Positions 44,412 through 53,976 are shown, counted from the first letter of the stretch. The stretch is DNA of 64,000 bases from Desulfacinum infernum DSM 9756 (GCF_900129305.1 NZ_FQVB01000022.1:1-64000), one strand, 5' to 3'. Numbers and translations: made by a program. Notes: generated by a model from the letters alone, not told the origin.

Positions 44412-45968
44412 TCAGCTCTCCAAAGGAGCGATCTCGTACTGTTCCAGGTGGAAATGGCGCTCGCCCTGCACCTGAAAACAGGCGTGGAGTTTCTCTTCCA
44501 GCCGCTCCAGGGCCGCGCGCTCCTCATCCAGCAGCCGTGCCGCCACCTGAGGATGGACAAGGATCAGCACATTGCGTCCGAAGAGCTCCCGCTGATCCCG
44601 CTGCAGTTCCCGCAGGATCTCGTAGCACAAGGTTTGGGTGGACTTGAGGTGCCCTTCCCCTTCGCAGTAAAAGCACGGCTCGCACAGAACGCGCCCGATG
44701 CTTTCCTTCGTTCTTTTCCGGGTCATCTCGATGAGACCCAGCTCCGACATGCGCAAGATGTTGGTCTTGCTCTTGTCCTTCTTCACCGCCTCCTTGAGGG
44801 CATTGAAGACCTTCTCCCGGTTCGCTTCCTTTTCCATGTCGATGAAATCGATGATGATGATGCCCCCGATGTTCCGGAGCCTGAGCTGACAGGCGATTTC
44901 CTTGACCGCCTCCAGGTTCGTCTTGAGGATGGTCTCCTCCAGGTTGCGCTTTCCCACGTAGCGGCCCGTGTTCACGTCGATGGCCGTGAGAGCCTCGGTG
45001 GCTTCGATGATGATGTAGCCCCCGGACTTGAGCCACACCTTCTTGCTCAGAGCCCGCTGCACCTCCATTTCGATGCCGTAGGCGTCGAAGATGGGTTCCG
45101 TGCCGTCGTAGAGTTCCACGGCGCTCTTGAGCGAAGGCAGGAAGGTTTCCGTGAATTGCAGGATCTTTCGGTATTCCGCTTCGTTGTCGATGACGAGGCG
45201 ATCCACTTCCTTGGTGAAGAGGTCCCGCACGGCGCGCAGGGTGATGTCCAGATCCCGGTAGACCAGGGAAGGGGCGGAGGCGGATTCCGCCCGGCGCTGG
45301 ATGTTTTGCCAGAGTTTGAGGAGGAACTCCATTTCCGCCTGGATCTTTTCCAGCTCCTCGCCTTCGGCGGCCGTACGAACGATGAAGCCGCAATGGGCCG
45401 GCTTGATGGCGAGCACCAGGTCCCTAAGGCGCTTTCGCTCCTTCTCGTCCTCGATTCGACGGGAGACGCCCACGTGGTCCATGAGGGGCATGAGCACCAG
45501 GTTCCGCCCGGGCAGGGTCACATGGGTGGTGATGCGGGCGCCCTTGTTCCCCAGCGGTTCCTTGGCCACCTGCACCAGGATTTCCTGTCCCTCCTGCAGC
45601 CGGTCCTCGATGGGGACATCCGCGAAGTGCCGACCGTTGGCGGGCCGGTCCGTTTCCCGGACCTCGGCCAAGGCGTCCGGTCCCTCTCCGCCGTTCATGT
45701 CCTGCTCTTCCGCCTGGAAGATCTGCTCCATTTCCAGCAGCGGATGATGGACGTCGCTCACGTAAAGAAAGGCCGCCTTTTCCAGGCCGATGTCCACGAA
45801 GGCGGCCTGCATGCCCGGAAGGACTCGAACGACCCGGCCCTTGTAGATGTTTCCGGCGATCCCCAGATCGGATGCCCGTTCGATATAGAGTTCGGCCACC
45901 TGGCCGTTTTCCACCAGGGCCACCCGGGTTTCGTAGAAGTCGGCGTTGATGATCAGCTCAGCAGCCAT
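44412..45968 (-). CDS. rng: Ribonuclease G/E family
   Basis: 518 residues, RNase G length without the RNase E scaffold. S1 domain near 35-130 with an acidic insertion; catalytic Asp residues in TAIDVNTGR (about 329) and IIDFIDME (about 371); zinc-link CEPCFYC near 428. Processes 16S rRNA 5' end and mRNA. Starts 3 nt after the radical SAM gene, translationally coupled as is common for this pair. Confidence 0.94.
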   Translation of the reverse strand: MAAELIINADFYETRVALVENGQVAELYIERASDLGIAGNIYKGRVVRVLPGMQAAFVDIGLEKAAFLYVSDVHHPLLEMEQIFQAEEQDMNGGEGPDALAEVRETDRPANGRHFADVPIEDRLQEGQEILVQVAKEPLGNKGARITTHVTLPGRNLVLMPLMDHVGVSRRIEDEKERKRLRDLVLAIKPAHCGFIVRTAAEGEELEKIQAEMEFLLKLWQNIQRRAESASAPSLVYRDLDITLRAVRDLFTKEVDRLVIDNEAEYRKILQFTETFLPSLKSAVELYDGTEPIFDAYGIEMEVQRALSKKVWLKSGGYIIIEATEALTAIDVNTGRYVGKRNLEETILKTNLEAVKEIACQLRLRNIGGIIIIDFIDMEKEANREKVFNALKEAVKKDKSKTNILRMSELGLIEMTRKRTKESIGRVLCEPCFYCEGEGHLKSTQTLCYEILRELQRDQRELFGRNVLILVHPQVAARLLDEERAALERLEEKLHACFQVQGERHFHLEQYEIAPLES

Positions 45969-45971
45969 GGT

Positions 45972-48488
45972 CTAGGACTCCAGCGGATCTGCGGACAATT
46001 TGCAAACGCGAGCCGTGTCGGAAATGGGCTCGGAATCCGCCATCAGTTGCTCCAAAACCGCTTGCGGCCGGAAATGCCACCCCGGCCGGTCCACCAGTCG
46101 CATCAGGACGGCCGACGGGTTCACGCGTTCCAGGCTTTGCACCACCTCGTCCAGGGGCGCCTCCACCTGCCCCCGCTTCGTCTTCTTGACCAGGCGCAGC
46201 CGGGGGCGGATACGCCAAATTGCCATGATACAGTCCACTTGGGAGGGGGTCAAATGGGAAACTCGATACGTGATCAGCCGCTCCCGGGGGGGGTGCTTTC
46301 CCGGCTGCGCCTCCAAGACATCCAAAACCTGCAGGCCTTCGGGAAGCTCCCTGTTCAGAGCCTCTCGTATGTGATCCGAAGACAGGGCCCTTTCCAGTTG
46401 CAGGGTCCCTTCCTCCGCCTGGCTTTCCATGCCCAGCGGCAGGGCTTCCGAAAAGGAGACCTTGGGATGGGGGTGGAATCCCCGGCTGAAAACCACGGGA
46501 AGGCGGGATCGCCGGATCGCCCGTTCAAAGAGTCTTCCCACCTCCAGTTGGCCCAGGAATCGGGCGGGACCGCGCTTGGCGTAGCGGAAGCGGTAGGTGC
46601 GCAGCGCCTGCGGGCCAGGGGCGCTGGAAGCTCCTTCCGGCGGATTCAGGGCCGGCTCCTCCCGGTGGAGCCGAGGCTCCACCACCTTGTGATCGCACAC
46701 CCCGCAGCGGCTGCATCGCTCCCAACGGCAATCGCCCGTGGGTTCTTCGGCCCGGGCCTTCTCGTATTCCTTCCAGAGAAAGGCCTTGTCCAGGCCCGCG
46801 CTCAAGTGGTCCCAGGGCAGCACGTCGTTTTCTTCGAAGGCCCGCTGGGCCCAGCGGGATGGATCGATACCGGCCCTTCGGAAGGCTTCCTCCCAGACTT
46901 CCATACGCAGCCACTCCCCCCAGCCGTCGAAGCGGGCTCCTCGGTGCCAGGCATCTTGGATCACATGGGCCAGGCGCCGGTCTCCCCGGGCGAAGACCGC
47001 TTCCAGGAAGCTTTGATCCGGGTCATGCCACTTGAGGCGCACTCCCGGTTTCTTGAGGCGCTCCTTGAGGTAGGCCAGACGCTCCCGGATCTCTTCCCGG
47101 GGGATCTGGCCCACCCACTGGAAGGGCGTCATGGGCTTGGGCACGAAGGTGGAAACAGACACATTGACCTTGGCTTTCCGGGCCTTGCCCGCCTTCCAAA
47201 CCTCCAGGGAAAGATCCGCCAGGGCGTCCAGATCCTCCCGCGTCTCGGTGGGAAGCCCCATCATGAAGTAGAGCTTCATGAGATTCCAGCCCAGGTGGTA
47301 GGCATCGCGGGCGGTGGTGATCAGGTCGGCGTCGGAGATGTTCTTGTTGATCACCCGCCGGAGCCTTTCGCTGCCCGCTTCCGGCGCCACGGTGAACCCG
47401 GTCTTTCTCACCTTCCGGATCTGCTCCATGAGCTCCTGGGTGAGGGTGCCCACGCGCATGGACGGAAGGGAGACGGCCACCTTCCGGGAGGCCACCGCCT
47501 CCATGAGGGCTCTCAGCAGAGGGGCGACCTGGCAGTAGTCTCCCGTGCTCAGGGAAAGCAGGGAGATCTCTTCGAAGCCGGAGGTGTCGATGGCCGTAAG
47601 GGCCTTATGAAAGACTTCTTTCGGATCCCTTTCCCGGACCGGGCGGTAGATGTAGCCCGCCTGGCAGAAGCGGCATCCCCGTGTGCATCCCCGGGCGATT
47701 TCCAGCCCCAGCCGGTTGTGGACGATATCCACCAGGGGAACCAGGGGGTGGCTGGGAAGGGGGGAGACCCGGTCCAGGTCGGTGACCAACCGTTTTCGCA
47801 CGTTGGGGTAGTCGGCATAGCGGGGCTCCACGGCCCGGAGGCGCCCCGAGGCGTCGTAGCGGGGTGTGAAGAAGGCCGGCACATAGACCCCCGGTACTTT
47901 CCGAGCGGCTTCCAGGAATTCGGAGCGGGGAGCCCCGGCCTCTTTCCAAAGCCGCAACAATTCCACCAGTTCCTTCAGGGCCTCTTCGGCTTCACCCAGG
48001 ACCACCAGATCCAAAAACGGCGCCAGCGGCTCCGGATTGAAGGCGCACGGGCCCCCGGCGATCACGAAGGGATCCCCGTCCCCCCTCTCGGCGCTTCTGA
48101 GCGGGATGCCGCTCAGGTCCAGCATGGTCAGTACGTTGGTGTAACTCAGCTCGTACTGGAGGCTGAAGCCCACCAGGTCGAACCGGTTCAGCGGACGGCG
48201 GGATTCCAGGCCGTAGAGGGGCGTCCGGGTTTCCCGGAGCCTCTTCTCGAAGTCGGGCCAGGGGGTGTAGGCCCGGTCGGCCATCACCCCTTCCATGGCG
48301 TTCAGAAGGTAATAGAGGATGCGCAGACCCAGGTGGCTCATGCCCACTTCGTAGACATCCGGAAAGGCCAGGGCGATGCGGACCTGGGCGGCGTCGAAAC
48401 GTTTAAGCCGGGCATGGATTTCCCCGCCCGTGTAGCGGGCCGGCCGCTCGATGTTGTGGAGAAGATCGTCCAGATCGATACTCTTCAT
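45972..48488 (-). CDS. B12-binding radical SAM protein fused to DUF2344 (TIGR03960-TIGR03936 type)
   Basis: 838 residues. N-terminal cobalamin-binding-like region (AGGPCAFNPEPLAPFLD, VVLGEAEEAL), radical SAM cluster motif CTRGCRFCQAGY near 264, then from about 626 the DUF2344 domain (RFRYAKRGPARFLGQLEVGR, RGFHPHPKVSFSEALPLGME). The middle CDHK...CGVCD region adds Cys clusters. Substrate unknown; its constant pairing with rng suggests an RNA or ribosome target (inference). Promoter at 48556-48585; first gene of the row to hemL. Confidence 0.9.
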   Translation of the reverse strand: MKSIDLDDLLHNIERPARYTGGEIHARLKRFDAAQVRIALAFPDVYEVGMSHLGLRILYYLLNAMEGVMADRAYTPWPDFEKRLRETRTPLYGLESRRPLNRFDLVGFSLQYELSYTNVLTMLDLSGIPLRSAERGDGDPFVIAGGPCAFNPEPLAPFLDLVVLGEAEEALKELVELLRLWKEAGAPRSEFLEAARKVPGVYVPAFFTPRYDASGRLRAVEPRYADYPNVRKRLVTDLDRVSPLPSHPLVPLVDIVHNRLGLEIARGCTRGCRFCQAGYIYRPVRERDPKEVFHKALTAIDTSGFEEISLLSLSTGDYCQVAPLLRALMEAVASRKVAVSLPSMRVGTLTQELMEQIRKVRKTGFTVAPEAGSERLRRVINKNISDADLITTARDAYHLGWNLMKLYFMMGLPTETREDLDALADLSLEVWKAGKARKAKVNVSVSTFVPKPMTPFQWVGQIPREEIRERLAYLKERLKKPGVRLKWHDPDQSFLEAVFARGDRRLAHVIQDAWHRGARFDGWGEWLRMEVWEEAFRRAGIDPSRWAQRAFEENDVLPWDHLSAGLDKAFLWKEYEKARAEEPTGDCRWERCSRCGVCDHKVVEPRLHREEPALNPPEGASSAPGPQALRTYRFRYAKRGPARFLGQLEVGRLFERAIRRSRLPVVFSRGFHPHPKVSFSEALPLGMESQAEEGTLQLERALSSDHIREALNRELPEGLQVLDVLEAQPGKHPPRERLITYRVSHLTPSQVDCIMAIWRIRPRLRLVKKTKRGQVEAPLDEVVQSLERVNPSAVLMRLVDRPGWHFRPQAVLEQLMADSEPISDTARVCKLSADPLES

Positions 48489-48555
48489 GGAATCTCCCGT
48501 GGGCCGGGCCTCATGGCCGCGTCGGCCCGTTTTTCGGACCGGATAAAAGCATTTG

Positions 48556-48585
48556 TATATACGGGAGGCTTGCGAGGAGGGTCAA
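48556..48585 (-). promoter_or_regulatory. Sigma-70 promoter of the radical SAM-rng-clc-hemL row
   Basis: TTGACC (48585-48580), 18-bp spacer, TATATA (48561-48556); leader about 60 nt. Confidence 0.5.
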
Positions 48586-48782
48586 CCCCAAAGGCCTGCC
48601 TGGGAAGCCGTTTTCCGGGCACTTTGTCCTTGCAATCGCCCGGGCGGCGTGCTAAGGGATACGTGAAATTTTTATCACTTTCAGGCCCTCGCAAAGGATG
48701 TCCCGCGGTCCGTGGACGTCTTTCTATTTGTGAGCGACACGGTGCTAGGAAGCCATTTAAGGGAAGAGAAGGAGGACGGACG

Positions 48783-49103
48783 ATGAAAGTGTTTCTGGGC
48801 GGGATTGCCGCAGCGTTTTTGGGGATTATCGGAATCTTCATCTGGTTTAAACCGTTCCTGCACCTGCTGGCGGGTGCTGTGCCGTTGATGCTGCTTCTGG
48901 GCGGCGCCATGGCGGCCTATCTGGGTTACGACGAAGTGAAGGATCAGCTTCCTTTCGGCAAGAAGAAAGAGGAAGAGGAAGCGGCTCCCGCCGCGGCTTC
49001 CGAGGATGTTTCCAAGTACAAGGAAGAGGCCGAGAAGTACAAGCAGGAAGTGGAAAAGCTCAAGGCAGAGCTGGAGAAGGCCAAGGGCGAAGCGGCCAGC
49101 TGA
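48783..49103 (+). CDS. Small membrane protein with C-terminal coiled coil
   Basis: 106 residues. Two hydrophobic helices (about 3-22 and 27-50), then GYDEVKDQLPFGKKKEEEE and a regular heptad coiled coil (KYKEEAEKYKQEVEKLKAEL) to the end. GGAGG seven nt before ATG 48783 and a perfect terminator 33 nt after the stop mark it as a single-gene transcript. The much longer open frame around it is an antisense shadow of the genes opposite. Not recognised; a membrane-anchored rod is all that can be said. Confidence 0.75.
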   Translation: MKVFLGGIAAAFLGIIGIFIWFKPFLHLLAGAVPLMLLLGGAMAAYLGYDEVKDQLPFGKKKEEEEAAPAAASEDVSKYKEEAEKYKQEVEKLKAELEKAKGEAAS

Positions 49104-49135
49104 TCCCGGCCCCTGTCGCTTCAAGAGACGAAAGA

Positions 49136-49162
49136 GCCTCCCGATTCCGGGAGGCTTTTTTT
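49136..49162 (+). terminator. Rho-independent terminator
   Basis: Stem GCCTCCC/GGGAGGC, loop GATTCC, then seven T. Ends the 106-aa membrane protein transcript. Confidence 0.85.
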
Positions 49163-49214
49163 GTGTGTGCGGCTCGCGGTTTCAGCCGTGCGAAGCGTGT
49201 CCCCGGCTTGAACG

Positions 49215-49360
49215 GGAAGCAGGGATCCAGGCTTACCTGTGACTTGTGGGGTCCCGCTTGCGCGGGAGTGACGGTTTGTAAACTTCTCGGGCCGGTTTCT
49301 GGAAAGTTGGGTAGCGATGGTGCCTTTCCGCGGGGCTGCAAGCCCCGCGGCTACGAAGAG
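49215..49360 (+). repeat. Intergenic repeat units (TCCCGCTTGCGCGGGAGTGACGG and CCGCGGGGCT hairpin types)
   Basis: GGGTCCCGCTTGCGCGGGAG near 49250-49272 resembles units at 22318-22342; CCGCGGGGCT-GCA-AGCCCCGCGG at 49328-49350, followed by CTACGAA, is a perfect 10-bp-stem copy of the hairpin ending both composite repeats. The remaining bases of the 320-bp gap 49104-49423 show no gene. Confidence 0.65.
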
Positions 49361-49423
49361 GCCGGAAACCAAGGATCATGGCGCCATGCCCGCCACCCCG
49401 CTTGGAGGAAAGGGCGGCACGGC

Positions 49424-51106
49424 CTACAGGTCCACGGCCTTTTGCCACATGAGCAGGCTGCGGTAGCCGCCGCTCAGGTTCTTGGCCCGGAAGCCGTATT
49501 GGCGAAGCGCCCGTGCCGCCACATAGGAGCGCTGGCCCACGTAGCAGTAGACCCAGATCTCGCGATCCCGGGGCAGCTCGTTCATCCTGCGGCGGAGTTC
49601 CCCCAGGGGAATGTGGACGGCCCCTTCCACGTGGCCCCGTTTGAATTCCAACGGCTCCCGCACATCCAGGACGCAGACGCCCTCCGGTCGCGCCGCCATC
49701 TCGGGGGCGTGGACCACCTCCACATCCCCCCGCAGGACGTTGGCGGCGATCATGCCCGCCAGGTTGACGGGATCCTTGGCCGAGCCGAATTGGGGCGAAT
49801 AACACAGTTCCGCCTCCTCCAGATCAAAGACGGTGCCCCCTTTCTGGATTGCCATGGAGATGATGTCGATCCTCTTTTCCACGCCCTCCTTGCCCACGGC
49901 CTGGGCACCGAGGATCCTGCCGTCCTTCTTGGAGAAGATGAGCTTGATGGTGATGACTTCGGCTCCGGGGTAATAGTTGGCGTGGTGGCCCGGATGTAGA
50001 TAGATCTTTTCGCATTGCAGGGGGGAATCCCAGAGTCCCAGCCTTTTCAGCACCTTTTCACTGGGGCCTGTGGCGGCCAGCACCTGGTCGAAAACCCCCA
50101 CCACGGCGGTCCCCTGAACGCCGCGGAACCGCACGTCCCGGCCGCAGATCACATCGGCGGCGATCCGCCCCTGGCGGTTGGCGGGGCCCGCCAGGGGCAT
50201 GAGTCCCCTGCTTCCCGTCACCACGTTGTAGACCTCCACCGCATCGCCCACGGCCCAGATGTGGGGATCGCTGGTCCGCATGCGCTCATCCACCCGGATT
50301 CCGCCCATGGGCCCCAGCTCCAAACCGGCCTCCATAGCCAGCCGTACTTCCGGGCGCACCCCCACGGCCAGGATGACCACATCCGAATCCACCGTGCCGC
50401 CCGATTTCAGGTGCACGGTGAGGAGCCCGTCGTCGCTTCGACTCACCCGCGCGACTTCCTCGCCCAGCCGGATGTCCGCGCCTCGCTCCGTGAGGGCTTC
50501 GTGGATGGGAACGACCATCTCCGGGTCGGAAAGGGGCATGAGCTGGCGCTGCAGTTCCACCAGGGTCACCTGGAGGTTTCGCCGGAGGAGATTTTCCGCC
50601 ATTTCCAGCCCGATGTACCCGCCTCCAATGATCACGGCGCGGCCCGCCCGGGCCTCCTCGATCCGCTTTCGGATCTCCCGGCTGTCGGGAATGGTCCGAA
50701 CGGAAAAGACCCCCGGAAGGTCCAGTCCTTCGATGGGCGGTTTGACGGGGGATGCCCCCGGTGAGAGGACCAAGGCGTCGTAGCGTTCCTCGTAATTTGT
50801 TCCGCTCCCATGATCCCGGACCGTCACGGTCTTTTCTTGCCGGTTGACGGCCACCACCTCGGAATGCAGACGCACCTGGATGTTGAAGCGGTCCCGGAAC
50901 AGCTCCGGCGTGGCCACCAGGAGGCTCTGTTCCCGGCGGATCACGTCGCCCACGTAGTAGGGCAGGCCGCAATTGGCGAACGATACGAAGGGGCCGCGCT
51001 CGAACAGGATGATCTCCGCCTGCTCGTCCATCCTTCGGGCACGTGCGGCGCAGGAAGCGCCTCCGGCCACGCCTCCCACGATCAGAATCCGCTTTCCGTT
51101 GCTCAT
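49424..51106 (-). CDS. CoA-disulfide reductase / polysulfide reductase fused to rhodanese
   Basis: 560 residues from ATG 51106 (GGAGGAAGG). FAD site LIVGGVAGGASCAARAR, redox Cys46 in FANCGLPYYVG, NAD site VIIGGGYIGLEMAENL near 155, then the dimerisation domain. From about 460 a rhodanese domain follows, with active Cys near 520 in YCYVGQRSYVAARAL. This CoADR-Rhd layout is known from NAD(P)H-dependent polysulfide/persulfide reductases, fitting a sulfur-cycling cell. A peroxide or oxygen-protective role is the alternative. Own promoter at 51198-51226. Confidence 0.9.
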   Translation of the reverse strand: MSNGKRILIVGGVAGGASCAARARRMDEQAEIILFERGPFVSFANCGLPYYVGDVIRREQSLLVATPELFRDRFNIQVRLHSEVVAVNRQEKTVTVRDHGSGTNYEERYDALVLSPGASPVKPPIEGLDLPGVFSVRTIPDSREIRKRIEEARAGRAVIIGGGYIGLEMAENLLRRNLQVTLVELQRQLMPLSDPEMVVPIHEALTERGADIRLGEEVARVSRSDDGLLTVHLKSGGTVDSDVVILAVGVRPEVRLAMEAGLELGPMGGIRVDERMRTSDPHIWAVGDAVEVYNVVTGSRGLMPLAGPANRQGRIAADVICGRDVRFRGVQGTAVVGVFDQVLAATGPSEKVLKRLGLWDSPLQCEKIYLHPGHHANYYPGAEVITIKLIFSKKDGRILGAQAVGKEGVEKRIDIISMAIQKGGTVFDLEEAELCYSPQFGSAKDPVNLAGMIAANVLRGDVEVVHAPEMAARPEGVCVLDVREPLEFKRGHVEGAVHIPLGELRRRMNELPRDREIWVYCYVGQRSYVAARALRQYGFRAKNLSGGYRSLLMWQKAVDL

Positions 51107-51197
51107 GCTTTCCTTCCTCCCGGTGTCATCCATTTGTCTTTGGAGGTGCCTTTCGTCGCGTGTTCGTCTTTCCCCTCCGGTGGCTGGTCCGCTCCAC

Positions 51198-51226
51198 ACC
51201 ATAGTCAAGAGCCTTCCATTGGGCAA
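51198..51226 (-). promoter_or_regulatory. Candidate promoter of the CoA-disulfide reductase gene
   Basis: TTGCCC (51226-51221), 17-bp spacer, TATGGT (51203-51198). Confidence 0.4.
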
Positions 51227-51268
51227 TGCCGGAGGAGCGGCGAGGGCCTCCGTCGTGACGCAGGAGTC

Positions 51269-51297
51269 TTGCCAACACCCGTTGCGGAATCCATAAT
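51269..51297 (+). promoter_or_regulatory. Sigma-70 promoter of tamA
   Basis: TTGCCA (51269-51274), 17-bp spacer, CATAAT (51292-51297). The 312-bp divergent gap 51107-51418 holds this and the opposite promoter; no gene seen. Confidence 0.55.
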
Positions 51298-51418
51298 GCG
51301 GGGAAATACCGATGGCGGCTTCTTTCACCGGGAAATCCTGGGGGCCGCCAAGTCCCCCATGACCGCGCGCAGGGGATGCGCCGGGTGATGTGCCGCACTA
51401 AAGCCGGGTGGTTCGACA

Positions 51419-53257
51419 TTGCTCAAGACACCTTCTCATGAACGGGCCCATGAACGGGTTCTCGGACGATTTTCCACCGCCTGGATGCTGATGGGGATCC
51501 TGGTCTTGACGGTGTTTGCCGGGGCGACCCGAGTCCTCGGGCAGGTCCCGGGAACCATCGCCTACGAGGTGGACTTGGAGGGGGCCTTGGAAAAGCGGGA
51601 TCTTGCCGACATCCGGCCGCTCCTTGGAAGCGTGCAGTTGCAGCCGGAAGGAGCCGTCTCCCAGGCCCAGCTCAGGCGACGGGCCGAAAAGGATCGCCGA
51701 ACGATCCGATCCTGGCTCCGCTCGCGCGGCTACTACGGCGGCCGCGTAACCTTCCGGCTGGAGACGACCGGAGAGGCCGTTCGTCTCGTCTTTCAAATCG
51801 AACCGGGCGCCCTTTACGTCCTGGACGTGCCCCGGTTGGAAGTTCCCCAGCTGGAAGCGGTGCTGACAGCGAAGCTCTTGGAATCCTTGAAGGCCGCGCT
51901 GCCAGAAGGGGCACCGGCGGCCTCCCAGGCCATCCTCGATGCGGACAAACGGCTTCTCACCTTCCTGGCCGACAACGGGTATCCCCTTTCCCGCATCCGG
52001 GAAAGAAAGGTGGTGGTGGACCACGATGTGCGCCGCGTGCGGGTCACCTACCGGGTGGATCCCGGGCCCCGGGCCCTTTTCGGCCCCTTGCGCATCGAGG
52101 GCTTGGAATCGGTTGACGAAGAGGTGGTCCGGGCTCGCATCCCCTGGCGGGAAGGCCGCCTGTTCGACAGGCGCCTTCTCAACGAGGCGCGAAACCGGCT
52201 CGTGGCCCTGGACCTCTTTTCCATCGTTCGTTTCTCCACGGCCGAAAAGGTGGATGACCAGGGGCGTCTTCCCGTGGTTCTCACCGTCGTGGAACGAAGG
52301 CATCGAACCTTCCGGGGGGGCTTGTCCTATACGACGGACACGGGGCCCGGGGCGAAGGCGTCCTGGCAGCACCGTAACATGCGACGGCGCGGGGAGCGAC
52401 TGGATCTGGGCGTCACCGCATCCCCTCTCAGCCAGAGCCTGAGCGGGGCTTTTCTCATTCGCGACTACCTGAGGACGAACCAATCCTTGCAGATGGAAGC
52501 CGAATTTTCCCGGGAGGACACCGACGCGTATCTCTCCCAGGCGGCGGACGCTCTGGTGACCCTCCAGCGGAACCTGGGCGGCGGTATGCGGGTGGGCGCC
52601 GGAGCCGGCTTTCGATTGTCGTCGGTGGAAGAAGACGGAAAGGAAGACTCCTTCGGCCTTCTCTATGCGCCCGTGTTATTTGCTTTGGACAACACGGACG
52701 ATCCCCTGGATCCGTCCAAAGGGCTAAGGCTTCAGCTGAATTTTTCGCCCTACTGGGATATGCTGGATCTGTCCCTGGCCTTTTCCAAACTGTCCGCCTC
52801 TGCGAGTGCCTACAGGGAAGTGCTGGACGACAGGCGCCTCGTCCTGGCTTTCAAGGCCGCCGCGGGTTCCATCTTGGGCGCGGGTCGCGACGCCGTCCCG
52901 GCCGACATCCGCTTCTATGTGGGGGGAGGCGGGTCCGTCCGGGGATACGAATACCAGAGCGTGGGCCCCTTGGAAGGAACGGATCCGGTGGGCGGCCGAT
53001 CCTTCTTTCTTGTGAATGCCGAGGCCCGGTGGAAGATCACCGAGCGCTACGGCATGGTCCTTTTCGTGGACGGAGGTTCCGCCTATGCCGACGCCCTTCC
53101 CGGCTCCGGCGAGACCCCCCGCTGGGGAGCGGGCCTGGGGCTGCGCTACTACTCGCCGCTGGGACCCTTCCGGATCGACGTGGCCTTCCCGCTCAATCGC
53201 AGGGAAGGCATTGACGATGCCTTCCAGTTCTATGTAAGTCTGGGCCAGGCCTTTTGA
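51419..53257 (+). CDS. tamA: TamA-like outer-membrane protein (Omp85 family)
   Basis: 612 residues if TTG 51419 is used; ATG 51485, just before the hydrophobic signal (LMGILVLTVFAGATRVLGQ), is an equally good start. Three POTRA domains (to about residue 285; third contains LFGPLRIEGLESVDEEVV) are followed by a 16-strand barrel with GGSVRGYEYQSVGP, the lid-lock motif region, and FRIDVAFPLNR, ending in Phe. Works with TamB to insert or move lipids/proteins to the outer membrane. pagL and tamB follow. Confidence 0.88.
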   Translation: MLKTPSHERAHERVLGRFSTAWMLMGILVLTVFAGATRVLGQVPGTIAYEVDLEGALEKRDLADIRPLLGSVQLQPEGAVSQAQLRRRAEKDRRTIRSWLRSRGYYGGRVTFRLETTGEAVRLVFQIEPGALYVLDVPRLEVPQLEAVLTAKLLESLKAALPEGAPAASQAILDADKRLLTFLADNGYPLSRIRERKVVVDHDVRRVRVTYRVDPGPRALFGPLRIEGLESVDEEVVRARIPWREGRLFDRRLLNEARNRLVALDLFSIVRFSTAEKVDDQGRLPVVLTVVERRHRTFRGGLSYTTDTGPGAKASWQHRNMRRRGERLDLGVTASPLSQSLSGAFLIRDYLRTNQSLQMEAEFSREDTDAYLSQAADALVTLQRNLGGGMRVGAGAGFRLSSVEEDGKEDSFGLLYAPVLFALDNTDDPLDPSKGLRLQLNFSPYWDMLDLSLAFSKLSASASAYREVLDDRRLVLAFKAAAGSILGAGRDAVPADIRFYVGGGGSVRGYEYQSVGPLEGTDPVGGRSFFLVNAEARWKITERYGMVLFVDGGSAYADALPGSGETPRWGAGLGLRYYSPLGPFRIDVAFPLNRREGIDDAFQFYVSLGQAF

Positions 53258-53282
53258 GTGACCGGTCATGACGGAGGTTTCC

Positions 53283-53825
53283 ATGCGTAAAGCCTTGATC
53301 GTTGCGATCCTGGCGGTTCTCCTGCCGGCCCTTGTCCCGGTTCCCCTGCCGGCTGCGGAAAGACTCCAGTTCGGAGTGGCGGTGCGTTCCGGGTTCACGG
53401 CCATCAAAAAGGAGGAAACCTTTCATATCCAGGAGTTGGTGGCCTTTCACACCCTGCCGTGGGACTGGAAATGGAAGGACGGCTGGTATCTCAATACCTT
53501 GTGGGAGATCCACTTCGGGCTGTTGAGCGCCGCCGGCGAAGACCGGGTGCTCTTTTCCACGGGCCCGGCCCTGGTGCTTGAGACCCCGTGGAAGCGCGTC
53601 TCTTTCGTTTTCGGCTTTCGGCCGGGCTTTCTCGAAGACCACGTCTTCGGAAAAGAAAACGTGGGGGGCGCTTTGCAGTTCACGGAGGAGCTGGGCGTGG
53701 ACCTGGCGATCCTGGGCGGTTTGAGCGTGGGGTACCGTTTCCAGCATATTTCCAATGCCGGCCTCTATAACCACAATCCCGGCCTGGATTTCCATGTATT
53801 GGAGTTGCGCTGGCTCCTGCCCTGA
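53283..53825 (+). CDS. PagL-type lipid A 3-O-deacylase
   Basis: 180 residues from ATG 53283 (GGAGG TTTCC). Signal peptide to about residue 25 (PLPA-AE), then an eight-stranded outer-membrane barrel pattern. FQHISNAGLYNHNPG near 154 holds the His155-x-Ser157 pair of PagL enzymes; I did not place the acidic partner with certainty. Removes an acyl chain from lipid A. 25 nt after tamA, so cotranscribed with the TAM genes; the coupling is unusual to my knowledge. Confidence 0.82.
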   Translation: MRKALIVAILAVLLPALVPVPLPAAERLQFGVAVRSGFTAIKKEETFHIQELVAFHTLPWDWKWKDGWYLNTLWEIHFGLLSAAGEDRVLFSTGPALVLETPWKRVSFVFGFRPGFLEDHVFGKENVGGALQFTEELGVDLAILGGLSVGYRFQHISNAGLYNHNPGLDFHVLELRWLLP

Positions 53826-53976
53826 CGGTCCGGCGAGGTGGGAGGGGGGAATCCCGCGGGAGCGGGAAGGATGCCTGCCGGGAGAGAACCATTGTTTCAT
53901 TGGGTTTCTCTAACACCGCCCGCCCCTCAAAACGTTCTCCCGGCCCCGACCGGAAATGTCAGGCGGTGTGCTCACC

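Noticed and set aside
44448-49103. 1551-codon plus-strand open frame
   Set aside because: Everything before 48783 is antisense to rng and the radical SAM gene, which have clear domains; GC-rich third positions open the opposite frame. Only the last 106 codons form a gene.
354-53910. 15-base string CATTGGGTTTCTCTA shared by positions about 354 and 53896
   Set aside because: A few shared 15-mers are expected by chance in 64 kb on two strands; flanks do not match.
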